Shown: one piece after another, positions 23,490-32,886 of the stretch
Position numbering within the stretch: position 1 is the first letter of the stretch
Layout: each line of letters begins with the position of its first letter
From: Selenomonadales bacterium 4137-cl
Lineage (GTDB): Bacteria > Bacillota > Negativicutes > Sporomusales > UBA7701
Assembly (NCBI GenBank): GCA_032334055.1
Contig: JAUOZS010000001.1
Coordinates: 904,501-968,500 of the forward strand
Length of the DNA stretch: 64,000 nucleotides
Reading direction: 5' to 3'
Made by a program: the position numbers and the translations under genes
Notes under the pieces: model-generated
The model's input: only the letters and a program-made list of their open reading frames with translations
Told to the model about the DNA's origin: nothing
The model's database searches: none

Positions 23490-24329
23490 TTGAACGGAAC
23501 CAATCCCGCCCTCGACCACTTCCTTCACGTCATGCCGGTGATGGTAGACCTTCACGCCGGACAAATCGGCGTAGCCGTCACCGATCGGGAAAAATACCTC
23601 TACTACCGCCCGTCCGACAAACTGGACCTCAAAATCCTCCCAGGCGCGCCTCTCAAAGCGGGGACGGCGATCGTCAGGGCGATGGAAGAAAAACGCCGCG
23701 TCGTCGTCAGGGGCGATAAAGCGACCTTCGGCCTGCCGTACATCGCCACCGCGTACCCCATCGTCGGCGACGGCGGCAACGTGGTCGGCGGCGTGGTGGT
23801 CATCGAACCCACCGACCGCCAGGACGCCCTCAAGGAAATGGCTGATAACCTCAACGACAATATCGGCACCCTTGCCAGCACCACCGAAGAAATCTCCGCC
23901 CAGGCGGAAGAAATCGCCACCGTCAGCGCCAACCTTTCCCGGCTCTCCCGGGAATCACAGCAGCGGGTCAAGGAGACTGACCAGGTGCTGGGGCTGATCA
24001 AAAACATCGCCGGCCAGACAAACCTGCTGGGGCTCAACGCCGCCATCGAGGCCGCCCGGGTGGGCGACGCCGGCCGGGGTTTCGGCGTCGTTGCCGAAGA
24101 GATCCGCAAACTCGCCACCGCCAGCGCCGATTCCATAAAAAAGATCGAAGACATCATCGGCGCCATCCAGACGGACAGCAACAACACTTACGGCCAACTC
24201 AGCCAGGTCAACGACGTAATCGGCCAGATCGCGGGCGCCCTCGCCCATGTCGCCGGCGCCGTCCAGGAAGCCGGCAGCATGGCCCGGGAGCTTGATCAGA
24301 TGGCCGACGACCTCAGTCATGATAAATAG
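23490..24329 (+). CDS. Soluble methyl-accepting chemotaxis protein
   Basis: 279-aa chemoreceptor without membrane segments. The N-terminal ~110 aa form a small sensor module ([40 protein letters not shown]). The C-terminal half is the coiled-coil signalling domain with the hairpin tip [20 protein letters not shown] and [14 protein letters not shown]. The start is TTG 23490 after GGGGGAG. Its sensor resembles the one at 49092-49958, so the two are likely paralogues with different ligands. Confidence 0.92.
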   Translation: MNGTNPALDHFLHVMPVMVDLHAGQIGVAVTDREKYLYYRPSDKLDLKILPGAPLKAGTAIVRAMEEKRRVVVRGDKATFGLPYIATAYPIVGDGGNVVGGVVVIEPTDRQDALKEMADNLNDNIGTLASTTEEISAQAEEIATVSANLSRLSRESQQRVKETDQVLGLIKNIAGQTNLLGLNAAIEAARVGDAGRGFGVVAEEIRKLATASADSIKKIEDIIGAIQTDSNNTYGQLSQVNDVIGQIAGALAHVAGAVQEAGSMARELDQMADDLSHDK

Positions 24330-24341
24330 TCGGTAACTCCC

Positions 24342-24367
24342 CGCCCCGCAGGCCTGCGGGGCGTTTT
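24342..24367 (+). terminator. Terminator of the chemoreceptor gene
   Basis: CGCCCCGCAGG/CCTGCGGGGCG (24342-24363) followed by TTTT. Confidence 0.75.
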
Positions 24368-24387
24368 CGTCCATTTTCCGGCCGTTG

Positions 24388-24417
24388 GCAGGAGTTGGCC
24401 GCGGTGTTGGTGAATAC
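24388..24417 (+). promoter_or_regulatory. SigH-like promoter of the ylbF-family gene
   Basis: GCAGGAGTT (24388-24396), 12 bases, GGTGAATAC (24409-24417). It fits the SigH consensus (RNAGGAWWW-N11/12-RNNGAATWW), with mismatches only at single positions. SigH controls early sporulation genes in Bacillus, and the gene behind this promoter belongs to a sporulation-linked family. Confidence 0.6.
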
Positions 24418-24509
24418 ACCCCTAATGTCCCGCGGTATGCCGGCCGCATCCTCGATGTATTAATCCGTACCGGGGAGCATAAGATACATTGTATATGGGA
24501 GGAATACGC

Positions 24510-24857
24510 TTGAACCCGTACGATAAGGCGCACGAACTTGCCAGAACGCTCAAGGCGTCTGCCGAATACCGCACCTTCCTGGCCGCCAAGGAGGCTCTTG
24601 CGGTCGACCCGGAAGCCAAGAAAATGGTCCAGGACTTTCTCCGTAGAAAGATGGAGCAGGAATACGAGGCGCTCGCCGGCAAGGAAGACCCTGCCAAGGC
24701 CGAGGCGCTCAACAGGATGTACGAACTTCTTGCCGCGAACGGCAAAGCGCGCGAGTTTCTCGAAGCCTACCTTCGTTTTCAACGCATCATGGCCGATATT
24801 AGCAAAATTATTGGCGACTCGGTCGCCGAAGGACTGGATCTGTTTGCAAAGGATTAA
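24510..24857 (+). CDS. YlbF/YmcA-family protein
   Basis: 115-aa all-helical protein (Asn-Pro-Tyr-Asp start, then amphipathic helices with EYRTFLAAKEAL and KKMVQDFLRRKMEQEYE). YlbF-family proteins act in Bacillus as part of a complex that tunes Spo0A activity and mRNA processing by RNase Y. The start is TTG 24510, seven bases after GGGAGG. It lies behind a SigH-like promoter and overlaps murB by 14 bases, so cell-wall synthesis and this regulator may be co-expressed. Confidence 0.85.
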   Translation: MNPYDKAHELARTLKASAEYRTFLAAKEALAVDPEAKKMVQDFLRRKMEQEYEALAGKEDPAKAEALNRMYELLAANGKAREFLEAYLRFQRIMADISKIIGDSVAEGLDLFAKD

Positions 24858-25770
24858 ACTGAAGGACGATTTCTCCACACAACTGCAGAATATAATTTCC
24901 GGTCCGCGCCTTCTGCTCGACGAGCCCATGTCCAAGCATACCACCTTCCGCATCGGCGGTCCGGCCGACTATCTCGTCCTGCCCGCCTCGGCCCGGGAGG
25001 TGGCGGCGGTGCTGATTCTCGCCAGAGAATGCGGCATCCCTGTTACGATCCTCGGCAACGGTTCCAACGTCCTCGTCCGCGACAAAGGCATTCGCGGCCT
25101 GGTGCTAAAATTCGACGTCACCATGGGCAGCATCCGCCACAACGGGGCAACGGTCAAAGCCGGCGCCGGGGCGTCGCTCGGCGACGTAGCCCGCTACGCC
25201 GCCGCTCAGGGCCTCACCGGACTGGAATTCGCCGTCGGCATCCCGGGGAGCATTGGCGGGGCGGTCTTCATGAACGCCGGCGCGTATGAAGGCGAAATCG
25301 GCTGCTTCGTCTCAGCCGTCACGGCGGTATGCCCCGACGGACGCCTGCAGCGGTTTGCGCACGCCGACATCCGCTTCGGCTACCGCGACAGCATCTTTCA
25401 GCACAACGGCTGCATCATCTGCGAGGTCGAACTCGCGCTTACGGCCGGCGACGACGCGGCGATCGACAGGAAGATGAACGATTACACAAGCCGCCGCGAA
25501 GCCAAACAACCTATCGAAATGCCCAGCGCCGGCAGCACCTTCAAGCGCCCCCCCGGTTACTTCGCCGGCACCCTCATCGAACAGGCCGGCCTAAAGGGGT
25601 ATAAAATCGGCGGCGCGCAGGTATCCGGGAAACATGCAGGCTTCATCGTCAATGCCGGCGGCGCCACCGCCGCCGACGTGCTTGCCCTTATCAAGGAAGT
25701 GCAGCGCAAGGTCCAGGATCGCTTTGGCGTCAGGTTGCAGCCTGAGGTCCGCATCTTCGGCGAAGAATAA
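24844..25770 (+). CDS. murB: UDP-N-acetylmuramate dehydrogenase MurB
   Basis: About 308 aa, FAD-dependent reduction of UDP-GlcNAc-enolpyruvate to UDP-MurNAc for peptidoglycan. EPMSKHTTFRIGGPADYLV, LGNGSNVLV, GLEFAVGIPGSIGGAVFMN and SAGSTFKRP with GAQVSGKHAGFIVN define a type IIa-like MurB. The start is uncertain: TTG 24844 (overlapping ylbF by 14 bases) gives the normal N-terminus, while CTG 24859 is also possible after AAAGGA. Confidence 0.93.
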   Translation: MQRIKLKDDFSTQLQNIISGPRLLLDEPMSKHTTFRIGGPADYLVLPASAREVAAVLILARECGIPVTILGNGSNVLVRDKGIRGLVLKFDVTMGSIRHNGATVKAGAGASLGDVARYAAAQGLTGLEFAVGIPGSIGGAVFMNAGAYEGEIGCFVSAVTAVCPDGRLQRFAHADIRFGYRDSIFQHNGCIICEVELALTAGDDAAIDRKMNDYTSRREAKQPIEMPSAGSTFKRPPGYFAGTLIEQAGLKGYKIGGAQVSGKHAGFIVNAGGATAADVLALIKEVQRKVQDRFGVRLQPEVRIFGEE

Positions 25771-25784
25771 AGTTTATCTCTAAA

Positions 25785-25807
25785 AGCGGGGATAGCCCCG
25801 CTTTTTT
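25785..25807 (+). terminator. Terminator of ylbF-murB
   Basis: AGCGGGG/CCCCGCT (25785-25791 / 25796-25802), loop ATAG, then six T. Confidence 0.85.
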
Positions 25808-25880
25808 CTCGGGCAGGAAATGATATACTGACGTGGAAGTAAACAGCGTTAGCAATAATTTTGGCGAAGGAGCGTAAAAC

Positions 25881-27512
25881 ATGCAACTGACGTTTTTGGG
25901 AGCATCGGGAATGGTTACCGGTTCTTCTTACCTCCTGGAGGCAGGCCAAAGCAAAATTCTTGTGGACTGCGGCATGTTCCAGGGCTCAAAGGCGACCGAA
26001 GCCCTTAACCGGCGGGCGTTCCGCTTCGAACCTGCCGCCATCGACGCCGTCCTGCTCACTCACGCCCACATCGACCACAGCGGTCTGTTGCCGAAACTTT
26101 GCAAAGCGGGTTACAAAGGCAAAATTTACGCCACCGAAGCCACCGCCGACCTATGCCGCATAATGCTGCCCGACAGCGCCCACATCCAGGAGTTCGAGGC
26201 CGAGATAGCCGGCCGCAAAGGCCGCCGTGCCGGCAAGCCTCCCCTCGAGCCTCTCTATACGGTCGACGACGCTTACGCCAGTCTTAAGCAATTCGAGCCC
26301 AAGCCTTACGACCAGAAGCTGAACATAACCCCGGAAGTAGCCGTGCGCTTCAACGACGCCGGCCACATCCTCGGCTCGTCGATCATCGAAATATGGGTCA
26401 CCGAAAACGGCAAAACAGTCAAATTCGTATTTTCCGGCGACCTTGGACAGCCCGATCAGCCGCTGATCAAGGACCCCTCCGCCATCGACGCCGCCGACTA
26501 CATCGTCATGGAATCCACCTACGGCAACCGCAAACATGAACACTACGACAAAGGGGAGGCCCTGGCGGCGATAATAAACGAAACCGTCGCCCGCGGCGGC
26601 AACATCGTCATACCCGCCTTCGCCGTCGGCCGCACCCAGACCATCATCTACCACCTTTATAAATTGCTCAAAGCAGGCAAAATCCCCAGTATCCCCGTCT
26701 TCATCGACAGCCCCCTTGCCATCTCGGCCACCGACATCTTCGCCCACCACCCCGAGGTTTTCGACGCCGAAGCCCACGAAATACTGTACGACCATCAGGA
26801 AAGCATCAACAAACTGTTGCACCTCAATTTCACCCGGACAGCCGAAGAATCGAAAGCGATAAACTTCCTCAAGGAGCCGGCCATCATCATCTCGGCCAGC
26901 GGCATGGCCGACGCCGGCCGCATCCTCCATCACCTCAAACACAACCTCTGGCGTCCCGAATCCAGCGTCATCCTCGTAGGCTACCAGGCCGAGGGCAGCC
27001 TGGGACGACGGCTGATAGAAGGCGTCAAGCGGGTGAAAATTATGGGCGAGGAAGTGAGCGTACGGGCGAAAATCCATAATCTCGACGGTTTTTCCGCCCA
27101 TGCCGACCAGGAATACCTCATTAAATGGCTGTCGATGTTCCGGGAGCCGCCGGCCAACATCTTCATCGTCCATGGCGAGCTGGAACAGGCGAACGCCTTC
27201 GCCGGCGTCATAAAAGACAAACTCGGCTATCCCGTCTATGTGCCCGGCTTCGGTGACTCCGCCGTCATCGACGGCCGCAGCTTCAGCGTCGAGGCCAGCG
27301 GCATGGTGCTCGTCGACCCTGCGGTTATCGAACTGCAAAAACTCCTCGAACAACTCGACAGCGAATTCATGGAACTGCGCAAACGCCTGGAGACGGCCGG
27401 CGCGGGCGACCCGGCCAAGCTTTCCGCCCTGCTGCGCGACGCCCAGAAAGTCCGCAAATACGTCCGCAAAACACTCGAAGCCGCCGGCGGGAACGGCAGC
27501 GGATCGAAATAG
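25881..27512 (+). CDS. Beta-CASP metallo-beta-lactamase RNase-like protein
   Basis: 543 aa. The metallo-beta-lactamase core has THAHIDHSGLLP (HxHxDH) and FSGDLGQPDQP. The beta-CASP insert and C-terminal His region follow, with IPAFAVGRTQ, SPLAISATD, ASGMADAGRILHHL and HADQEYL. This is the RNA-processing class of MBL proteins related to CPSF-73/YsfA; it probably has RNA endonuclease activity. A C-terminal helical extension (about 450-543) is Lys/Arg/Glu-rich. The ATG at 25881 follows AAGGAG. Confidence 0.9.
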   Translation: MQLTFLGASGMVTGSSYLLEAGQSKILVDCGMFQGSKATEALNRRAFRFEPAAIDAVLLTHAHIDHSGLLPKLCKAGYKGKIYATEATADLCRIMLPDSAHIQEFEAEIAGRKGRRAGKPPLEPLYTVDDAYASLKQFEPKPYDQKLNITPEVAVRFNDAGHILGSSIIEIWVTENGKTVKFVFSGDLGQPDQPLIKDPSAIDAADYIVMESTYGNRKHEHYDKGEALAAIINETVARGGNIVIPAFAVGRTQTIIYHLYKLLKAGKIPSIPVFIDSPLAISATDIFAHHPEVFDAEAHEILYDHQESINKLLHLNFTRTAEESKAINFLKEPAIIISASGMADAGRILHHLKHNLWRPESSVILVGYQAEGSLGRRLIEGVKRVKIMGEEVSVRAKIHNLDGFSAHADQEYLIKWLSMFREPPANIFIVHGELEQANAFAGVIKDKLGYPVYVPGFGDSAVIDGRSFSVEASGMVLVDPAVIELQKLLEQLDSEFMELRKRLETAGAGDPAKLSALLRDAQKVRKYVRKTLEAAGGNGSGSK

Positions 27513-27597
27513 CCGCATAAAAGCGTCCCGTTATGCATGAGACTAAATAATACTCGCAGCATTATACAAAGCGCCACGCTACCAGGAGGAATAAACA

Positions 27598-29427
27598 ATG
27601 CAACGCAACGACCTACGCAATATCGCCATCATCGCCCACGTCGACCACGGCAAAACGACGCTCGTCGACGCCATGCTCAAACAGAGCGGGGTATTCCGCA
27701 GCAACGAGCAGGTAGTCGAGCGCGTCATGGACTCCAACGAGCTCGAGCGCGAGCGCGGTATCACCATTCTTGCCAAAAACACCGCCATCATGTACGGCGG
27801 CGTCAAAATCAACATCGTCGACACCCCCGGCCACGCCGATTTCGGCGGCGAAGTCGAGCGCGTGCTCAACATGGTCGACTGCGTCCTGCTCCTCGTCGAC
27901 GCCTTCGAAGGGCCCATGCCCCAGACCAAGTACGTGCTGCGCAAAGCTCTCGAACAGAACCTCAGGGCCATCGTCGTCATCAACAAGATCGACCGCCCCG
28001 ATCAGCGGGTCGCCGACGTGCTCGACGAAGTGCTCGAACTCTTCATCGAACTCGAAGCCGACGACAAGCAGCTCGACTTTCCCGTCGTCTACGCCACCGC
28101 CCGCGACGGCATCGCCAAACTCAGCATGGATGACGACAGCGAGGACCTCAAACCGCTGTTCGACCTGCTGCTCTCCGCCGTTCCCGCGCCCCAGGGCGAC
28201 ATCGACGGACCTTTGCAGATAATGGTCACCACCCTTGACTGGGACGACTACGTCGGCCGCGTCGCTATCGGCCGCGTCATGCGCGGTCGGGTCCAGAGCG
28301 GACAGTCGGTCACCATTATGAACGGTGAAACCGAGACGCGGGCCAAGCTGAGCCGCCTGTATGTCTACGAAGGACTCAAACGCAGCGAAGTCAAGGAGGC
28401 AGCCCTGGGCGACATCGTTGCCGTCACCGGCCTCGACGCCGTCAACATCGGCGACACCATCGCCGACCCCGAAAACCCCGAAGCATTGCCGACAATCAAA
28501 GTCGACGAACCGACGCTGGCGATGATCTTCAGCGTCAACACCAGCCCCTTCGCCGGCAAAGAAGGCCAGTACGTCACCAGCCGTCACCTGCGCGACCGGC
28601 TGTTCCGGGAAGTCGAAACCAACGTCAGCCTGCGGGTCGCCGAAACCGGCAGCCCGGACTCTTTCGAGGTCTCCGGCCGCGGCGAACTTCACCTTTCCAT
28701 CCTCATCGAGACCATGCGCCGCGAAGGCTATGAATTTCAGGTCGGCAAACCCAGAGTAATCTTCAAGACCATCAACGGCCAGAAGTGCGAACCGCTCGAA
28801 CGCCTCACCGTCGACGTGCCCCAGGAATACATGGGAACAGTCATGGAGGCGCTCGGCACGCGCCGGGCCGAGCTCATCAACATGGTCGAACTGGCCGGCT
28901 ATCTCAGGCTGGAATTCGTCATCCCCGCCCGCGGCCTCATCGGCTTCCGCTCGGAATTCCTCACCAACACCAAAGGCTACGGCATCATGCACCACATCTT
29001 CCACGGCTACGCCCCCTACAAAGGCGACATTTCCGGCCGCACCCGCGGCGCGCTCGTCGCCTTCGAAACCGGCGAAACGACCACCTACGGCATTCACAGC
29101 GTCCAGGACCGCGGCACGATGTTCGTCGTTCCCGGGCAGGCGATTTACGAAGGCATGGTTGTCGGCGAGAACGCCCGGGAAATGGACATGGAAGTAAACC
29201 CCTGCAAGAAAAAGCACGTCACCAACATGCGCTCGAGCTCTGCGGATGAAGCGCTCAGACTCACCTCGCCCCGCATCCTCAGCCTCGAGCAGGCGCTCGA
29301 GTGGATCAACGACGACGAAGTCGTCGAAGTCACACCGAAGAGCATACGGCTGCGCAAAGCCACCCTCGACCGGCAGCTCAGGGCTCGCGAGCGCAAAAAC
29401 GCCAAGGAGGCGCAGGAAGGGGAGTAG
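27598..29427 (+). CDS. typA: Ribosome-associated GTPase TypA/BipA
   Basis: 609-aa translational GTPase. G1 is AHVDHGKTT near residue 16, the switch-[10 protein letters not shown]3 [11 protein letters not shown] and G4 NKIDR. The C-terminus has the BipA-specific [19 protein letters not shown] and [12 protein letters not shown]. The ATG follows AGGAGG. It acts on the 70S ribosome in stress and assembly. Two bases after its stop lies nrdJ. Confidence 0.96.
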   Translation: MQRNDLRNIAIIAHVDHGKTTLVDAMLKQSGVFRSNEQVVERVMDSNELERERGITILAKNTAIMYGGVKINIVDTPGHADFGGEVERVLNMVDCVLLLVDAFEGPMPQTKYVLRKALEQNLRAIVVINKIDRPDQRVADVLDEVLELFIELEADDKQLDFPVVYATARDGIAKLSMDDDSEDLKPLFDLLLSAVPAPQGDIDGPLQIMVTTLDWDDYVGRVAIGRVMRGRVQSGQSVTIMNGETETRAKLSRLYVYEGLKRSEVKEAALGDIVAVTGLDAVNIGDTIADPENPEALPTIKVDEPTLAMIFSVNTSPFAGKEGQYVTSRHLRDRLFREVETNVSLRVAETGSPDSFEVSGRGELHLSILIETMRREGYEFQVGKPRVIFKTINGQKCEPLERLTVDVPQEYMGTVMEALGTRRAELINMVELAGYLRLEFVIPARGLIGFRSEFLTNTKGYGIMHHIFHGYAPYKGDISGRTRGALVAFETGETTTYGIHSVQDRGTMFVVPGQAIYEGMVVGENAREMDMEVNPCKKKHVTNMRSSSADEALRLTSPRILSLEQALEWINDDEVVEVTPKSIRLRKATLDRQLRARERKNAKEAQEGE

Positions 29428-29429
29428 GG

Positions 29430-31121
29430 ATGTTTTCTTCCGAAGCCGAGGCCGTCCTGCAGGCCCGTTACCTTAAAGACGGCGAAACCCCCGCGGACAT
29501 GTTCCGGCGGGTGGCCGGCCACGTCGCCCAGGCTGAAACCCGAAACGGCCGGGACTCCTTCCGGGCAGCGGACGAATACCGGCGGCTTATGGACGACCTC
29601 GTCTTCCTGCCCAACTCTCCCACCCTGATAAACGCCGGCAAGGCGCGGGCCCAGCTCGCCGCCTGCTTCGTGCTTCCTGTCGACGACTCGCTCACCAGCA
29701 TCTTCGAAACCCTCAAAAACGCCGCCCTCATCCACCAGAGCGGCGGCGGCACGGGCTTCTCCTTCTCCCGCCTGCGCCCCGCCTGCGACCGGGTATCCAC
29801 CACCGGCGGCGAGGCCAGCGGACCGGTATCCTTCATGCACATCTACGACGTCGCCACCCAGGTGGTCAAACAGGGCGCGGCGCGACGCGGCGCCAACATG
29901 GCCGTCCTTAGGGTCGATCACCCCGACATCGAACAATTCATCACCGCCAAACGCAGCCACGACGTCCTCAACAACTTCAACCTCTCGGTCGCGATAACCG
30001 ACGACTTCATGCAAGCCGTCGCCGCTGGCCGTCCCTACGCCCTCGTCAACCCCCGCAACGGCGGCGTCGTGAAAACCGTCGCGGCCCGCGGCCTGTTCTC
30101 CCTGTTGGTCCGCATGGCGTGGGAAAGCGGTGAGCCCGGCCTCTTCTTCCTCGACACCGTCAACCGATACAACCCCACCCCGGGCCTCGGCGCCTTCGAA
30201 GCCCCCAACCCCTGCTCCGAGCAGCCGCTCCTGCCGTACGAATCCTGCGTCCTCGGCTCGATAAACCTCACCAGACTGGTCGCCGGCGGCGACATCGACT
30301 TCGGTCGGCTGCGCCAGGTCGTCCACACCGCCGTCAGCTTCCTTGACAACGTGATCGACATCAACGACTATCCCCTGCCGGCCGTAGCCGAAGCCACCCG
30401 CAGAACGCGCAAAATCGGCCTCGGCATCATGGGGCTGGCTGAGGTGTTCATCATGCTCGATATCCCTTACGCCAGCGAAGCCGCCGTCAAGCTCACCGGC
30501 CGCATCCTCGAATTCATAACCGGCGAGGCGCGGCAAGCGTCCGCCCTTCTCGGCGCCGAGCGCGGCAGCTTCCCGGCCTTTGCCGCCAGCGTCTATCCCG
30601 GACGCGGCTTCGCCGCCATGCGCAACGCCACCGTTACCACCATCGCCCCCACCGGCACCATCAGCATAATCGCCGGCTGCTCCAGCGGCATCGAGCCGCT
30701 CTTCGCCCTCGCCCTGTCCAGGCGCGTCCTCGAAGGGAGGGTGCTCACAAGCGTCAACCGCACCGTCGTCGACTACCTCAGTCAACGTAACCTGTATACG
30801 GAAGAAATCGCCGAAACCATCGCCACCTGCGGCAGCGTCGCGGACACCGCGCTCCCGGCCCGTATCAAAGAAGTACTAGCTACGGCTCGCGAAATCGCCC
30901 CCTACTGGCACGTGGCCCATCTCGCCGCCGCCCAAATGTTCACCGACAACGGCGTATCGAAAACCGTCAACATGCCGCACGAGGCCAGCGAAGCCGATGT
31001 CGCCGCCATCTTTCGCCAGGCATACGCCGGCGGCTGCAAAGGGGTAACCGTGTACAGGGACGGGAGCAGGGCGGAGCAGGTGTTGACCGGCGGCACCGTC
31101 TGCGAAGAATGTTCGCTATGA
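29430..31121 (+). CDS. nrdJ: Adenosylcobalamin-dependent ribonucleotide reductase (class II)
   Basis: 563-aa large subunit that makes deoxynucleotides with B12 as radical source, so it can work without oxygen. The start is ATG 29430, where MFSSEAEAVLQARY matches relatives. FLPNSPTLINAGKARAQLAACFVLP, QSGGGTGFSFSRLRP, NPCSEQPLLPYESC and IAPTGTISIIAGCSSGIEP mark the active site and thiyl-radical Cys. The C-terminus ends CEEC (GTVCEECSL), the redox pair. There is no N-terminal ATP-cone, giving a short enzyme. It is followed by inverted-repeat element C, which ends in a T-run and may terminate it. Confidence 0.93.
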   Translation: MFSSEAEAVLQARYLKDGETPADMFRRVAGHVAQAETRNGRDSFRAADEYRRLMDDLVFLPNSPTLINAGKARAQLAACFVLPVDDSLTSIFETLKNAALIHQSGGGTGFSFSRLRPACDRVSTTGGEASGPVSFMHIYDVATQVVKQGAARRGANMAVLRVDHPDIEQFITAKRSHDVLNNFNLSVAITDDFMQAVAAGRPYALVNPRNGGVVKTVAARGLFSLLVRMAWESGEPGLFFLDTVNRYNPTPGLGAFEAPNPCSEQPLLPYESCVLGSINLTRLVAGGDIDFGRLRQVVHTAVSFLDNVIDINDYPLPAVAEATRRTRKIGLGIMGLAEVFIMLDIPYASEAAVKLTGRILEFITGEARQASALLGAERGSFPAFAASVYPGRGFAAMRNATVTTIAPTGTISIIAGCSSGIEPLFALALSRRVLEGRVLTSVNRTVVDYLSQRNLYTEEIAETIATCGSVADTALPARIKEVLATAREIAPYWHVAHLAAAQMFTDNGVSKTVNMPHEASEADVAAIFRQAYAGGCKGVTVYRDGSRAEQVLTGGTVCEECSL

Positions 31122-31127
31122 AACCTG

Positions 31128-31244
31128 AAAGTTTCCTTGAAAGTCCTTCTGCATCGTTAGCCCAGCAGGCGTTTACAGCTACTCTGAGTAAGCGTCGCTG
31201 CACATCCTCGGGCTGCCCTGCGGCAGAAGCTTTCAGGAAACTTT
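31128..31244. repeat. Long inverted-repeat intergenic element, copy C
   Basis: 117 bp beginning just after the nrdJ stop. Arms AAAGTTTCCTTGAAAG pair with CTTTCAGGAAACTTT, and the left core (TCCTTCTGCATCGTT) and centre (GTCGCTGC) relate it to copies A, B and D. It is followed by GCATTTTTTAG, so this copy may also act as the nrdJ terminator. The rest of the gap to sepF (31245-31395) holds only its lead-in. Confidence 0.65.
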
Positions 31245-31395
31245 GCATTTTTTAGGCCCTTTTCCTTAAGTTTTCGGCTTTTTTTGACGAAATTACTTAC
31301 AAATGCCATTTTCATGCAGGAAAACGGTAACACGTGTCGAAACTTTACCGGAAAATGGATTAGACAAATGATTATGTCAAGGGGGTGGGGGGAAC

Positions 31396-31803
31396 TTGGC
31401 TTCCGGCCTCATCGATAAACTGACCAATTTCCTCATGCCGGTCGAAGAAGAAACTCAGCCGGCGGAGGCTCCGCCCGTCGCGGGCGAACGCCGCGCCCAG
31501 CTCAGGGTCCACAGCCCGGCGGCGCTGAAAGTTTTCATTGCCTCGCCGGTCGAATTCGACGACGTAAAATTGTGCGCTGACTACCTTAAAGCCAACGTCG
31601 CCGTACTGATAAACCTCGAGGCTGTCGACGACGCCGTCAAACAGCGTATCGGCGATTTCCTCGACGGACTTCTTGTCATCACCGGCGGCGCAAGCCAGCG
31701 GGTATCGGACTCGGTTTTCGTCTACGTGCCCGCCAACGTCGACATCAACAAGGAAATGTATGCCTACTCCGTTCCGACGTACGTCAAACGGAAGAAGGAA
31801 TAA
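31396..31803 (+). CDS. sepF: Cell division protein SepF
   Basis: 135-aa protein that bundles FtsZ and tethers it to the membrane. The N-terminus is a short amphipathic membrane-binding helix (SGLIDKLTNFLMP), followed by an acidic/Pro-rich linker, then the SepF core with KVFIASPVEFDD and NVAVLINLEAVDD and a conserved FLDGLLVITGG. The start is TTG 31396 after a run of G. It is the last gene before a strong terminator. Confidence 0.9.
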   Translation: MASGLIDKLTNFLMPVEEETQPAEAPPVAGERRAQLRVHSPAALKVFIASPVEFDDVKLCADYLKANVAVLINLEAVDDAVKQRIGDFLDGLLVITGGASQRVSDSVFVYVPANVDINKEMYAYSVPTYVKRKKE

Positions 31804-31833
31804 CGAGCAACTTTTAATTATTTTGTATTAATC

Positions 31834-31863
31834 AAGGAGCGATTCGCGCGAATCGCTCCTTTT
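31834..31863 (+). terminator. Terminator of sepF
   Basis: Perfect 13-bp inverted repeat AAGGAGCGATTCG (31834-31846) with its mirror, ending in TTTTG. Confidence 0.85.
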
Positions 31864-31945
31864 GCGTCTCCTAGCCTGTTCCTGGCAGCAAGGCCGCGGG
31901 TCGGCGGCCGCGACGCCAGCTATTCCCCATCCAGACAATGGCGAA

Positions 31946-32061
31946 TTTCATATTGTGAACTATCGTGCCAGAATATTGAAATAACAGCAGGATTTTTGCG
32001 CCGTCGAGCGTAAATTAGCATTGAAATTCTAGTATGCGGCACCTGGTTCCACAATATGAAA
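31946..32061 (+). promoter_or_regulatory. Pair of inverted IclR-type operators before the IclR gene
   Basis: TTTCATATTGTGAAC (31946-31960) and, in inverted orientation, GGTTCCACAATATGAAA (32045-32061) share a perfect 12-bp core TTTCATATTGTG. They lie about 100 bp apart and enclose the likely promoter. Inference: the IclR protein encoded at 32075 binds both, perhaps with looping, to control itself and the uronate operon. Confidence 0.65.
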
Positions 32062-32074
32062 CGAGGAAGGAAGC

Positions 32075-32845
32075 ATGGAAAAGCACTTTTTAGAAGTTCA
32101 GGTTCTCCAACGGGCCATGGACGTCCTCGAGGTCATCGGCAAGAGCCCCGAACCGGTCAGCTTGAAAAACATCACCGAAAAAGTAGGGCTGCCCAAATCC
32201 ACGGTATACCGCATCCTGTCCAACCTCGAATCCCGCGGCTATGTATGCTGCAGCAACGAAGGCGGTTATCGCCTGGGGCTGACCTTTCTCACCCTGGGAC
32301 AGAAAGCCGAACGGGGATTCGAACTCAAACGTCTGGCCCGGCCGTACATGACAAAGCTCAATCAGCTCACCAACGAATCCGTCCACCTCGGCGTGCTGGC
32401 GAGGAACAAAGTCCTTTATCTCGACTCCATCGACAGCCCCCACACCATCCGCCTTGTCGCGCAGATCGGCGGCAACAATCTGCTGCACTGCACGTCGCTC
32501 GGCAAAGCCTTGCTCATCGCCCACAGCGACGAAGAAATCAGGCAGATACTGATCGAATCCGGCATGGAGAGGCGAACCCACTACACCTTGGCCACCCCCG
32601 AAGCCTTTCTCAAAGAAATGGAAGTCGTGCGCCGCGCCGGCTTCGGCTTCGACGACCGCGAGAGCGACAGCGAATGCTTCTGCATCGGCGCGCCTATCTA
32701 CAACCATCTCGGCCAGGTTCTCGCCGCGATCAGCGTTTCCGGACCGATCTCCCGCGTCTCGCGGCGGACGGCGGAAACGATCGTTGCCCCGCGGCTCATC
32801 GAAGCCACCAAGTGCATCTCCCGTTCCCTGGGGTATGTTTCCTAG
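32075..32845 (+). CDS. IclR-family transcriptional regulator
   Basis: 256 aa. The N-terminal winged helix has SLKNITEKVGLPKSTVYRILSN, and the C-terminal effector domain shows LHCTSLGKALLIAHS, typical of IclR/KdgR. The ATG follows GAGGAAGG. It is the first gene of the uronate operon and probably senses a degradation intermediate such as 2-keto-3-deoxygluconate, by analogy to KdgR. The effector has not been shown. Confidence 0.92.
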   Translation: MEKHFLEVQVLQRAMDVLEVIGKSPEPVSLKNITEKVGLPKSTVYRILSNLESRGYVCCSNEGGYRLGLTFLTLGQKAERGFELKRLARPYMTKLNQLTNESVHLGVLARNKVLYLDSIDSPHTIRLVAQIGGNNLLHCTSLGKALLIAHSDEEIRQILIESGMERRTHYTLATPEAFLKEMEVVRRAGFGFDDRESDSECFCIGAPIYNHLGQVLAAISVSGPISRVSRRTAETIVAPRLIEATKCISRSLGYVS

Positions 32846-32886
32846 CCAGTAAAGACGAGATTCTTACACTCGAAGGAGGCCAGTCC

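Noticed and set aside
26151..27518. 455-codon minus-strand frame opposite the RNase-like gene
   Set aside because: Antisense shadow of a clearly coding, motif-bearing gene.
27613..29217. 534-codon minus-strand frame opposite typA
   Set aside because: Antisense shadow of typA; composition skewed to Val, Asp and Gly with no known motif.
29145..30785. 546-codon minus-strand frame opposite nrdJ
   Set aside because: Antisense shadow, same reasoning; it crosses the typA-nrdJ junction.
32056..32886. 552-codon frame that fuses an upstream part to kduI
   Set aside because: The upstream part is an out-of-frame copy of iclR. KduI homology begins at 32887 behind its own ribosome site.
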